Source of the DNA: Dechloromonas sp. A34 | GTDB lineage: Bacteria; Pseudomonadota; Gammaproteobacteria; Burkholderiales; Rhodocyclaceae | Assembly (NCBI RefSeq): GCF_026261605.1 | Contig: NZ_CP102486.1 | Location: forward strand, 868,001 to 932,000 | DNA length: 64,000 nucleotides | Reading direction: 5' to 3' | Shown: one piece after another, positions 55,935 to 63,582 of the stretch | Position numbering within the stretch: position 1 is the stretch's first letter | How the letters are laid out: each line of letters begins with the position of its first letter | Notes under the pieces: model-generated | The model's input: only the letters and a program-made list of their open reading frames with translations | Database searches by the model: none | What the model was told of the DNA's origin: nothing | Translations under genes and position numbers: made by a program

Positions 55935-57607
55935 GTCGGTACTTTCCAGTCGAGATCACGGTGGCGGGCGAGATGACGCGGCGTCCACGAATGCGGCGAG
56001 TGGGAGACGAAATGATAGCGCGCGACGTGATACGAGGGATCGAAACCGTAGAAATTGCGGCGCATTTCCTGCAACTCCTCGGCCCGGTAATCGGCCAGCG
56101 GCTTGGTCGCCTCGTCGGCGGCGCGTTTGGCCCGCTTGGCGGCCAGTTGTGCCTCGATATCCGGGGCAGCGGCCAGTTCGGCGGCACGGCGTGCGACATC
56201 GACCGCGAAGCCCGGTCCCGGCAGGCAGGCGTCGTAGAAGCCGAGACGGACCGCCTCCGGCGCCGTCATCGGCAGCCGGTGGCGCATGATGGCCTGCGCG
56301 CCATCCGGGCCGACGCGGGGCGGCAGCAGGTAGGTCCAGAATTCCGAGCCGTAGAGGTTGCCCATGTTCTTATAGTGCGGATTGAGCATCGCCCCGTCGC
56401 GGACCCAGACGAAATCGGCGGCGCGCGCCAGGAAGCAGCCGCCGGCCCCGGCATTGCCGCCGACGGCGGCCACCGTCAATTGCGTTTCGCAGCGCAGGAT
56501 GGCCTCGGCCAGATCGTCGATGGCGTTGATGTTGGCCCAGGACTCGTCGGCCGGGCTGTCGGCGGCCTCGATGGTGTTCAGGTGGATGCCGTTCGACCAG
56601 AAATCGCCGCCGCCGCGCAGCACGATGACCGTGGTCGGCCGCGCCGTCGCCCACCGGAAGGCCTCGCCCAGTCGCCGGCATTGCGCCGTGCTCATTGCGC
56701 CGTTGTAGAACTCGAAGGACAGGAAGCCGACGCCGCCGGCTTCTTCGTAGGCGATGTCCTGCCAGGTCGGCGCCGGCGCTTTCCAGCAATCGGCGAGCGG
56801 CAGTTCGGGGAGTTCGTCCGCTTCGGGAAAGGCCAGCGTCGCCGGCAGCTTCAGGCCACCGGTGCGCCGGACATGGCCAAGCCACACGGCGCCGTCGGCG
56901 GTGGCCCGCAGGATGGCCGTTTCGCGCCGGCCGAGCAGGCTGCCCGGCGCGCCTTTGAGCCTGGCTTCCGGCCAGGCGTCGAACAAATGGCAAGGCTGGC
57001 CGAACAACTCACCGGCGATGCCGGGCAGGCCATCGGCCGCGTTCAGTTTGGCCAGTACCGATGCCGTTGTTTCGTGCTGCCAGTCGATGGCACGGTCGCT
57101 TTGCTTGATCGGTGCATGCGCCTGGCCCGGCATGCGTTCCGGCACGAAATTCTGGCTGGCGAAGCGCTCGACGGCGGTCAGCACCGCCTTGACCGCAGCT
57201 TCGGTGACTTCGTTGCGATAGATCGAGGATTTCTTGGCCGCCCGCAATGAAAAGTTGGCTGCGGCCCAGACCGGGCCCGCATCCATCTCGGCTTCCGCTT
57301 GCAGAACCGTGACCCCCCAGTTCGCAACGCTGTTCTGGATGGCCCAGTCCAGCGCCGAAGGGCCGCGGTCGCCGACGATGCCGGGATGAACGATCAGGCA
57401 GCAGTGCCGCGACCAGATCGCGCCAGGAATCGCCCGTTTGAGGAAGGGGGCGATGATCAGATCCGGACGAAAACGCTCTACCGCCTCCACCGCGACCGAG
57501 TCGGCAATGTCGAATTCGATGCTGAGTTGATGCCCACGCCCGCTCAGTTCGCAGAAAAGGCGCTGGGTGAGGCTATTGAAACTGTGTGTAAAGAACAATA
57601 TTCGCAT
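55931..57607 (-). CDS. hypX: Hydrogenase maturation protein HypX/HoxX (CO-ligand synthesis)
   Basis: 558 residues, two enzymes in one chain. The N-terminal part is a formyl-tetrahydrofolate transferase-like domain (MRILFFTHSFNSLTQRLFCE, LIVHPGIVGDRGPSALDWAI); the C-terminal half is an enoyl-CoA hydratase-like domain (VLRGGGDFWSNGIHLNTIEA; AAVGGNAGAGGCFLARAADF). HypX makes CO from formyl groups for the NiFe(CN)2CO site, chiefly under aerobic growth. There is no clear Shine-Dalgarno sequence; a repeat motif stands in its place. Confidence 0.93.
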   Translation of the reverse strand: MRILFFTHSFNSLTQRLFCELSGRGHQLSIEFDIADSVAVEAVERFRPDLIIAPFLKRAIPGAIWSRHCCLIVHPGIVGDRGPSALDWAIQNSVANWGVTVLQAEAEMDAGPVWAAANFSLRAAKKSSIYRNEVTEAAVKAVLTAVERFASQNFVPERMPGQAHAPIKQSDRAIDWQHETTASVLAKLNAADGLPGIAGELFGQPCHLFDAWPEARLKGAPGSLLGRRETAILRATADGAVWLGHVRRTGGLKLPATLAFPEADELPELPLADCWKAPAPTWQDIAYEEAGGVGFLSFEFYNGAMSTAQCRRLGEAFRWATARPTTVIVLRGGGDFWSNGIHLNTIEAADSPADESWANINAIDDLAEAILRCETQLTVAAVGGNAGAGGCFLARAADFVWVRDGAMLNPHYKNMGNLYGSEFWTYLLPPRVGPDGAQAIMRHRLPMTAPEAVRLGFYDACLPGPGFAVDVARRAAELAAAPDIEAQLAAKRAKRAADEATKPLADYRAEELQEMRRNFYGFDPSYHVARYHFVSHSPHSWTPRHLARHRDLDWKVPT

Positions 57608-57610
57608 TTG

Positions 57611-57640
57611 TACAAATCTTTACAAATCATTCCAGTGGAA
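57611..57640. repeat. Helically phased direct repeats and palindrome upstream of hypX
   Basis: TACAAATC occurs twice (57611-57618 and 57621-57628), spaced exactly 10 bases, one helical turn, and abuts the hypX start codon. Next to it is TTCCA-G-TGGAA (57630-57640), an 11-base palindrome. The layout suggests binding of a regulator at the hypX start, but no known consensus is matched. Confidence 0.45.
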
Positions 57641-57780
57641 TAACCCTATGGACAGAGCGGGTTTGGGGTGAGGTCTTTGTCATATTGGGCAACTCTATAA
57701 CTTTCGCCATATTTTTCAATCGCTTGCCTTTGCCTACGATGCGCTGCAACAAAAAAGAGCATTTCAGGAGGTTTGGCAAC

Positions 57781-57987
57781 ATGCACACTCAACGCAAGCA
57801 AGCAACGACCCGGGCATCTCGTCCGGCCCGGGCTCCGCGGCCCGAATACACGGCGGCGGTTCGCTATCTGGATGGGCGTCGCGACATCTTCCGGGTGCGC
57901 AACGCCGACGACATCGCCGACGCGCGCGCCGTGGTAATCGCCGAACTGGGCGAAGTGCAGAGCCTGGTCATCGCCCTGCGTCCTTAA
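57781..57987 (+). CDS. Small hypothetical protein inside the hyp cluster
   Basis: 68 residues: MHTQRKQATTRASRPARAPR then YTAAVRYLDGRRDIFRVRNA and DDIADARAVVIAELGEVQSL. AGGAGG lies 8 bases before the ATG, a much better site than hypX has. It is on the plus strand, divergent from hypX and overlapping the hypE stop by 4 bases. I do not recognise the family; there is no signal or membrane segment. The basic N-terminus and compact alpha/beta C-terminus look like a real small protein. Confidence 0.65.
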   Translation: MHTQRKQATTRASRPARAPRPEYTAAVRYLDGRRDIFRVRNADDIADARAVVIAELGEVQSLVIALRP

Positions 57988-59036
57988 CATATCCGCGGCA
58001 ACTGCTCGCCGGACAGCCAGTCCACGATCCGCTTGCCGCCGAATCCGGTGGTCATCTGGACAAAATGGTGCGCATCTTCGTGCACCGTGCCGATCACGGC
58101 AGCAGCGCCGCCCAGTGGGTGCGCCCGCATTGCGGCGAGCAGCTTTTCGGCATCCTGTTGGGCGCAGATGGCGACCAGTTTGCCTTCGTTGGCAACATAG
58201 AGCGGGTCCAGGCCGAGAAATTCGCAGGCCGCGTTGACCGCCGGTTTCACCGGCAGCGCCTTTTCCTGCAGCATCATGCCGACGCCCGACTGCTGGGCGA
58301 TCTCGTTCAGCGTCGTGGCCAGCCCGCCGCGGGTCGGGTCGCGCAACACGTGAATCTCCGCGCCGCTGTCGCGCATGGCGGCAATCAGGCCGTGCAGCGC
58401 CGCGGTGTCGGAGACGATGGGCGATTCGAAGCCGAGGCTTTCGCGCACCGCCATGATCGCCATGCCGTGATCGCCGAGCGTGCCCGAAACCAGGATCGCA
58501 TCGCCCGGCTGCGCGTTGCGCCCGGAGAGCTCCTTGCCCGGTGCCACGACGCCGACGCCGGTGGTCGTGATGAACACCCCGTCACCCTTGCCGCGCTCGA
58601 CGACCTTGGTGTCGCCGGTCACGATCGGCACCCCGGCTTCTTTCGCCGCTTTGGCCATGCTCTGTACGATCAGCGCCAGATCGGCGAGTTTGAAGCCTTC
58701 TTCGAGGATGAAGCCGGCGGAAAGCCAGAGCGGGGTCGCCCCCATCACCGCCACGTCGTTGATCGTGCCGTGCACCGAGAGACAGCCGATGTCGCCGCCG
58801 GGAAAGAACAGCGGCGAGACCACGTGGCTGTCGGTGGCCATCACCAGCCGTCCGGCGCCGGGCGCCGGCAGGAGCGCGCCGTCGTCGCCCTGGGCCAGGT
58901 ATTCGTTGCCGAGATGCCTGGCGAACAACTCCTCGATCAGTTGCGCCATGGCCCGGCCGCCCGAGCCGTGCGCCATGTCGACCTGGCCGTGCTTGATATC
59001 GAGGGGCCGGACATAGCCTTTGCGAACTTCAGACAT
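57984..59036 (-). CDS. hypE: Hydrogenase maturation protein HypE
   Basis: 350 residues, AIR-synthase/PurM superfamily. DMAHGSGGRAMAQLIEELFA and DDGALLPAPGAGRLVMATDS begin the chain; RDPTRGGLATTLNEIAQQSG is the ATP-site block; the end PRIC supplies the C-terminal cysteine that carries carbamoyl, dehydrated to thiocyanate for the Fe-CN ligands. The ATG at 59036 overlaps the hypD stop by 8 bases. Confidence 0.96.
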   Translation of the reverse strand: MSEVRKGYVRPLDIKHGQVDMAHGSGGRAMAQLIEELFARHLGNEYLAQGDDGALLPAPGAGRLVMATDSHVVSPLFFPGGDIGCLSVHGTINDVAVMGATPLWLSAGFILEEGFKLADLALIVQSMAKAAKEAGVPIVTGDTKVVERGKGDGVFITTTGVGVVAPGKELSGRNAQPGDAILVSGTLGDHGMAIMAVRESLGFESPIVSDTAALHGLIAAMRDSGAEIHVLRDPTRGGLATTLNEIAQQSGVGMMLQEKALPVKPAVNAACEFLGLDPLYVANEGKLVAICAQQDAEKLLAAMRAHPLGGAAAVIGTVHEDAHHFVQMTTGFGGKRIVDWLSGEQLPRIC

Positions 59037-60153
59037 CCTTGTAGCGTCCATAAGTGTAGTGGGCGGCGCAGGCGCCTTCGGAACTGACCATGCAGGAGCC
59101 GATCGGGTTTTCCGGCGTACAGACCGTGCCGAACAGCTTGCAGTCCTGCGGCCGCTTGACGCCGCGCAGGATGGCGCCGCATTCGCAGGCCTTGTGATCC
59201 GGCACCGGCTGGTAATCGAGCGGGAAGCGTTTTTCGGCGTCAAATTCGGCGAACTGGCTGCGAATGCGCAGCGCCGAGTAGGGCAGTATGTTCAAACCGC
59301 GCCATTCGAAATTCTTGCGCATTTCGAAGACCTCGGCGACCAGTTGCTGCGCCTTCTTGTTGCCGTCGCGGTCGACGGCGCGCGAAAACTCGTTCTCGAC
59401 CTCGGCACGGCCTTCATTGACCTGGCGGATCAGCATGCGGATCGCCTGCATGACGTCGAGCGGCTCGAAACCGGCGATGACCACCGGCTTCCTATATTCC
59501 TCGGCGAAGAATTCGTAGGGCCGGCTGCCGATGATGGTCGACACGTGGGCCGGGCCGATGAAACCGTCGAGCGGCACGGTACCCCACTGGCGCACTTCCG
59601 GCGATTCGAGGATGCTCGAAATGGCCGAGGGGGTCAGCACGTGGCAGCAGAGCACCGAGAAATTCTTCAGGCCGAGCGTGGCGGCCTGCTTGATCGCTAC
59701 GGCAGTGGGCGGGGTCGTCGTCTCGAAGCCGATGGCGAAGAAGACGACCTGTTTGTCGGGGTTTTTCTGGGCCAGTGCTACGGCATCGGCGCTCGAATAC
59801 ACCATGCGGATGTCGCCGCCACGGGCTTTCGCCTTCAACAACGACAGGCTGTCGGAAGCCGGTACACGCAGGCAGTCGCCGTAGGTGCATAGCGTGACGC
59901 CATTTTCCAGCGCCAGCCGGATGGCCTGGTCGACGCGGCCGATGGGCAGCACGCAAACCGGGCAGCCCGGGCCGTGGATCATTTTGACGTTGTCGGGCAG
60001 CAGGTCGGAGACGCCGTAGCGCGAGATGGCGTGGGTGTGGCCGCCGCAGAATTCCATGAAATGGTAGCGCCGCTCGGGATTCGCCTCGCGGCGGATGGCC
60101 TCGGCCAGTCCCCTGGCGACTTCGCCATCGCGGAATTCGTCGATGTATTTCAT
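59029..60153 (-). CDS. hypD: Hydrogenase maturation protein HypD
   Basis: 374 residues. Conserved cysteine motifs EFCGGHTHAISRYG, GPGCPVCVLP and the C-terminal Fe-S cluster region (HKACECGAIL, QDCKLFGTVC, GSCMVSSEGACAAHY) are complete. HypD with HypC forms the scaffold where the Fe(CN)2CO group is built. The ATG at 60153 shares one base with the hypC stop (TGATG). Confidence 0.96.
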   Translation of the reverse strand: MKYIDEFRDGEVARGLAEAIRREANPERRYHFMEFCGGHTHAISRYGVSDLLPDNVKMIHGPGCPVCVLPIGRVDQAIRLALENGVTLCTYGDCLRVPASDSLSLLKAKARGGDIRMVYSSADAVALAQKNPDKQVVFFAIGFETTTPPTAVAIKQAATLGLKNFSVLCCHVLTPSAISSILESPEVRQWGTVPLDGFIGPAHVSTIIGSRPYEFFAEEYRKPVVIAGFEPLDVMQAIRMLIRQVNEGRAEVENEFSRAVDRDGNKKAQQLVAEVFEMRKNFEWRGLNILPYSALRIRSQFAEFDAEKRFPLDYQPVPDHKACECGAILRGVKRPQDCKLFGTVCTPENPIGSCMVSSEGACAAHYTYGRYKDV

Positions 60154-60392
60154 CAATGAACGGCGGAAGGGGCGTCGAGCTGGCCGAGTTCGGCGAATAG
60201 CGCCAGGGTCTTGGCCGCCTCTTCCGGGTCGAGCTTGTTCAGGGCGTAGCCGACATGGACGATGACGTAGTCGCCGACCACGACGTTGTCGACCAGGGCC
60301 AGCGAAATTTCCTTTTTGACGCCGGCCAGATCGACCACGGCTAGGTCGTCGGAGCGCAATTCAACGATGCGCGCGGGTATCGCCAGACACAT
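60153..60392 (-). CDS. hypC: Hydrogenase maturation chaperone HypC
   Basis: 79 residues beginning MCLAIPARIVELRSDDLAVV, with the essential N-terminal cysteine; GDYVIVHVGYALNKLDPEEA is the standard C-terminal block. It carries the Fe(CN)2CO unit between HypD and the large subunit. AAGGAGGT lies 5 bases before the ATG at 60392. A second HypC-family protein is encoded at 61014, so this locus has two. Confidence 0.95.
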   Translation of the reverse strand: MCLAIPARIVELRSDDLAVVDLAGVKKEISLALVDNVVVGDYVIVHVGYALNKLDPEEAAKTLALFAELGQLDAPSAVH

Positions 60393-60458
60393 CAGCGCAC
60401 CTCCTTGTTGAGAGCCTTGCATTCTGCTGCAAAGAAGCTATCCCCCGCAATCGGCACC

Positions 60459-61017
60459 TTAGTGACCACCTGGCCGGCGACCAGCCAGGCGTCGGAAGAA
60501 GCCGCGGCGGGGATTCTCGGCCGGCGCTTCCGGGCGGGAGCCGCGGCTGGCGCCGGGGCGGTGCCGGCAGGGCAAACACCGAGCGCAGCGCATCGAGCGC
60601 CGCCTGGCGCGCCGTCGCCATGTCGGCGATGGCGGTGACCGGGGCGATCAGCGGGCAGTATTGATAGGGGCCGATTGCTGGGTCGTTGTCGGCAATGAAC
60701 TGCAAGGTACCGCAGGGCAGTTCGAGAAAGCGCCGCTGGCCGGCCGGAATGTCGCCCCACAACTGGCCGCCGCCGGAAAGCAAGAAAAGATTCAGGAACC
60801 ACGGCGTGACGACGACGCCCAGCCAGTCGCCCTCGTGGCGGATGAAACCGAGCGCCTCGACGGCGAGCGCCGGATTGACGAAGGGCAGGTCATGCATCTG
60901 GGTTTGCCAGATCTGGCGGAAGTGGGCTTCGAGAAAGGCCGTCGGGTCGCTGTCGCGGGCAATGGCAGCGCGCACCGGGGGCGGGGCCAGGGCGGGCTTG
61001 CGGATGGTCTCGCTCAT
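60459..61017 (-). pseudogene. hybE: NiFe-hydrogenase assembly chaperone HybE, frameshifted
   Basis: The frame starting at 61017 (MSETIRKPALAPPPVRAAIA) carries the HybE/HupJ core: LGFIRHEGDWLGVVVTPWFL, NLFLLSGGGQLWGDIPAGQ and YQYCPLIAPVTAIADMATAR, up to about residue 151. It then loses sense near 60565. Another frame shortly after gives ENPRRGFFRRLAG, the RR-F tail usual in this family, and a stop at 60459-60461. Restoring one frame needs a net two-base insertion (or one deletion) in the proline/alanine-rich linker (60510-60565). HybE helps assemble Tat-exported hydrogenases of the Hyb type. Confidence 0.72.
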
Positions 61018-61286
61018 CTTGCTGGCAAATCCTGGAAATAAGCTTCCGCTGCATAATCGCCTTCCAGCGAGGCGGCCAGCGCGCTCAGCGCCTCCTCGAT
61101 CAGCGCCAGTTGTTCCGGCTCGACCACTTCCCGGGCCAGGCCCAGGGAAGTCAGGACCCAGGTGCCGACCGGCTGGGCGCCGAGCAGCATCATGTTGATC
61201 CGCTCACGGCGCTCGCCGCGTTCGACCCAGGCAAAATCACCTTCGCCCTCCCAGGACACAACCTGCATTGGAATGGACAGGCACAT
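61014..61286 (-). CDS. HypC/HupF-family hydrogenase chaperone
   Basis: 90 residues starting MCLSIPMQVVSWEGEGDFAW, the HypC/HybG/HupF opening with N-terminal cysteine. INMMLLGAQPVGTWVLTSLG and a longer C-terminal helix follow, as in HupF/HybG. It overlaps hybE by 4 bases and is one base beside the protease stop. In the Hyb and Hup systems the large-subunit-specific HypC homologue protects or delivers the metal site; that is likely its job for HybC. Confidence 0.9.
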   Translation of the reverse strand: MCLSIPMQVVSWEGEGDFAWVERGERRERINMMLLGAQPVGTWVLTSLGLAREVVEPEQLALIEEALSALAASLEGDYAAEAYFQDLPAR

Positions 61287-61768
61287 TAGGGGCGCGCCTC
61301 GACGACCAGCCCGTGCTCACGCAACTCGGCGACGGTCAGGTCGACCAGTTCAGGCACGCGGACGGCGACCGCCGGGGTTAGTTCCATGCCGAGTGACATC
61401 GAAGCCGGCTCGATACCGACGATGACGGTCGCCCGCGGCGCCTTCCCGGTAAATTCCAGGCTGGCCAGGACGTCGGAGAGCCCGATCTGATGCGGCGACA
61501 GCTTGGTCTTGAAAAAGACCGGCACGGCATCGCCCTTGATCACGACATGGGTCGCCGGCGGCGAGCCGCTGCGCACGCAATCGACGACGACCAGCAGATC
61601 GAGATCTTCCAGTTGTTCGAGCATTTCCATGGCGCAGGTGCCGCCATCGATCACTTCGACATCGGGCGGCAGGAGAAAGGCCTTCTCCAATGCCTCGATG
61701 ACATGCACCCCAACCCCCTCGTCGGAAAGCAGGGTGTTGCCGATACCGAGAACTACGGTTTTAGTCAT
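61286..61768 (-). CDS. hybD: NiFe-hydrogenase maturation protease (HyaD/HybD family)
   Basis: 160 residues. VVLGIGNTLLSDEGVGVHVI holds the first metal ligand (Glu), VVVDCV the aspartate and TKLSPHQIGLSD the histidine that together bind nickel of the processed large subunit. It cleaves the C-terminal extension of HybC, which is present (15 residues after the last histidine). It follows an intrinsic terminator that separates it from hybC. Confidence 0.93.
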   Translation of the reverse strand: MTKTVVLGIGNTLLSDEGVGVHVIEALEKAFLLPPDVEVIDGGTCAMEMLEQLEDLDLLVVVDCVRSGSPPATHVVIKGDAVPVFFKTKLSPHQIGLSDVLASLEFTGKAPRATVIVGIEPASMSLGMELTPAVAVRVPELVDLTVAELREHGLVVEARP

Positions 61769-61794
61769 TGGATGTTAGGAGTTAGCTGCTAGTT

Positions 61795-61830
61795 AAAAAC
61801 AAACTTGGGGCGCCAAGGCGCCCCAAGTTT
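61795..61830 (-). terminator. Intrinsic terminator between hybC and hybD
   Basis: AAACTTGGGGCGCC and GGCGCCCCAAGTTT are perfect 14-bp inverted arms with a two-base centre; on the minus strand GTTTTT follows at once. It begins 19 bases after the hybC stop. As hybD and the hyp genes follow in the same direction, it should lower their transcription relative to the structural genes. Confidence 0.9.
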
Positions 61831-61848
61831 ACTCGATCTTCGATCCTA

Positions 61849-63561
61849 CTAAGCCGCCGTCACCGTGACGACCGGCCGGCTTTCCTGATCGACGACATGC
61901 ACGGCGCAGGCCAGGCAGGGGTCGAAGGAATGCACCGTGCGCAGCACTTCGAGCGGCTTCTCGGGATCGGCCACCGGGTTGTCGAGCAGGCAGGCCTCGT
62001 AGGCGCCGGGCTGATCCTTCTCGTTGCGCGGCGCGGCATTCCAGGTGGTGGGGACGACGCACTGGTAGTTCTTGATCTTGCCGTCCTCGATCACCACCCA
62101 GTGCGACAGCACGCCGCGCGGCGCTTCGTGGAAGCCGACGCCGACCTGCTCGCCCTTGGGGAAGGTCGGCTTGTTGAAGGTCTTGAGATCGCCCTTGGCC
62201 ATGTTGGCGAGCAGCAGATCCCACTGTTTGGCAAGCTCATCCGACTGCACGGCACAGCCGACGGCGCGCGCCGCATGGCGGCCGATGGTCGAGTGCATGG
62301 CCTCCAGCCCGACCTTGGTGCCGGCGATCGCCGACACCTTGTCGAGCGCCGCCGTGGCATAGAGCTTGGTCGGCTCGTGGCCGGCGGCCAGCATGTTGAG
62401 GACGCGGGCCAACGGGCCGACCTGCATCGGCTTGCCGTAGAAGGTCGGCGACTTCAGCCAGCTGTATTTGCCGTCATCCTGGAAGTCGGTGTAATTCGGC
62501 TGGGTCTCGCCCTTGTAGGGATGCAGCGACTTGTCGTTGCCGTCCTTGTAGTCGTACCAGGAGTGCTTTATCGCCTCGGAGACGCCGTCGGTGAAATACT
62601 TGTCGTTGAAGTTGGTGATCGGCTTGTAGCTCTCCAGCTTGCCGTCCGCAATATAGCCGCCGGGCAGTGCAAACTGCGTGCCCTTGCCGTCGAGCGGGAT
62701 GTCCGGCACGCACAGGTAGTCGGTGATGCCGCGGCCGACCGTGGTCCAGTCGGCGTAGAAGGCGCCGATCGCGGCGACGTCGGGCAGATAGACGTTCTTG
62801 ACGAAATCGTCGAGCTTGCCTATCCATTCCTTGACCGCCAGCAGGCGCTCGATGGTCAGCACCGACTGCGAGTCGACCGACAGCGCGTTGGCGACGCCGC
62901 CGACCGCGACGTTCTGGATGTGCGGCGACTTGGAACCGAGCACGGCGACGATCTTGCTGGCGTAGCGCTGCACTTCCAGGGCCTGCAGGTAATGCACGAC
63001 GGCCATCAGGTTGACCTCAGGCGTCAGCTTCATCGCCGGGTGGCCCCAGTAGCCGTTGGTGAAGATGCCGAGCTGGCCGGTGCCGACGAAGCCGGTCAGC
63101 TTTTCCTGCACCTTCTTGAACTCGGCCTTGCTGTTGCCGTTCCAGTTGGACAGGCTTTGCGCCAGCGAGGCGGATTTTTCCGGATCGGCCTTCAGGGCAG
63201 AGACCACGTCCACCCAGTCGAGGGCCGAGAGGTGGTAGAAATGCACGATATGGTCATGGATGGCGTGGGCCAGCATGATCATGTTGCGGATGTACTGGGC
63301 GTTGACCGGGATTTCCAGCTGCAGCGCATTCTCGACGGCACGCACCGAGGCCATGGCATGGACCGTGGTGCACACGCCGCAGATGCGCTGGGTGATCGCC
63401 CAGGCGTCGCGCGGGTCGCGGCCGATCAGGATGTTCTCGACGCCGCGCCACATCTGGCCGGAGGCCCAGGCCTTCTTGACGCGGCCGCCGTCCACTTCGA
63501 CGTCGACGCGCAGGTGGCCCTCGATGCGGGTGACCGGGTCAATGGTGACTCGTTTGGACAT
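61849..63561 (-). CDS. hybC: NiFe uptake hydrogenase large subunit, Hyb type
   Basis: 570 residues. Nickel ligands are RICGVCTTVHA near residue 60 and DPCLACAVH near the end, followed by a 15-residue extension (VVDQESRPVVTVTAA) for protease cleavage. The sequence resembles hydrogenase-2 HybC closely (SALDWVDVVSALKADP, GYWGHPAMKLTPEVNLMAVV, KYSWLKSPTFYGKPMQVGPL). It is exported with its Tat-bearing partner to the periplasm. hybB directly upstream supports the Hyb (quinone-linked) type. MSKRVTIDPVTRIEGHLRVD is the start. Confidence 0.95.
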   Translation of the reverse strand: MSKRVTIDPVTRIEGHLRVDVEVDGGRVKKAWASGQMWRGVENILIGRDPRDAWAITQRICGVCTTVHAMASVRAVENALQLEIPVNAQYIRNMIMLAHAIHDHIVHFYHLSALDWVDVVSALKADPEKSASLAQSLSNWNGNSKAEFKKVQEKLTGFVGTGQLGIFTNGYWGHPAMKLTPEVNLMAVVHYLQALEVQRYASKIVAVLGSKSPHIQNVAVGGVANALSVDSQSVLTIERLLAVKEWIGKLDDFVKNVYLPDVAAIGAFYADWTTVGRGITDYLCVPDIPLDGKGTQFALPGGYIADGKLESYKPITNFNDKYFTDGVSEAIKHSWYDYKDGNDKSLHPYKGETQPNYTDFQDDGKYSWLKSPTFYGKPMQVGPLARVLNMLAAGHEPTKLYATAALDKVSAIAGTKVGLEAMHSTIGRHAARAVGCAVQSDELAKQWDLLLANMAKGDLKTFNKPTFPKGEQVGVGFHEAPRGVLSHWVVIEDGKIKNYQCVVPTTWNAAPRNEKDQPGAYEACLLDNPVADPEKPLEVLRTVHSFDPCLACAVHVVDQESRPVVTVTAA

Positions 63562-63582
63562 GTTTTTCTCCTATCCCTGAAT

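Noticed and set aside
57660..57780. A sigma-54 (-24/-12) promoter for the small gene or hypX
   Set aside because: I looked for GG-N10-GC with the right context because HoxA keeps GAFTGA, but found no convincing match.
60392..60510. Third frame at the hybE 3' end that ends in TGATG overlapping the hypC start
   Set aside because: The overlap looks like coupling, but the HybE tail motif (PRRGFFRRL) is in another frame that stops at 60459, so this reading is probably chance.
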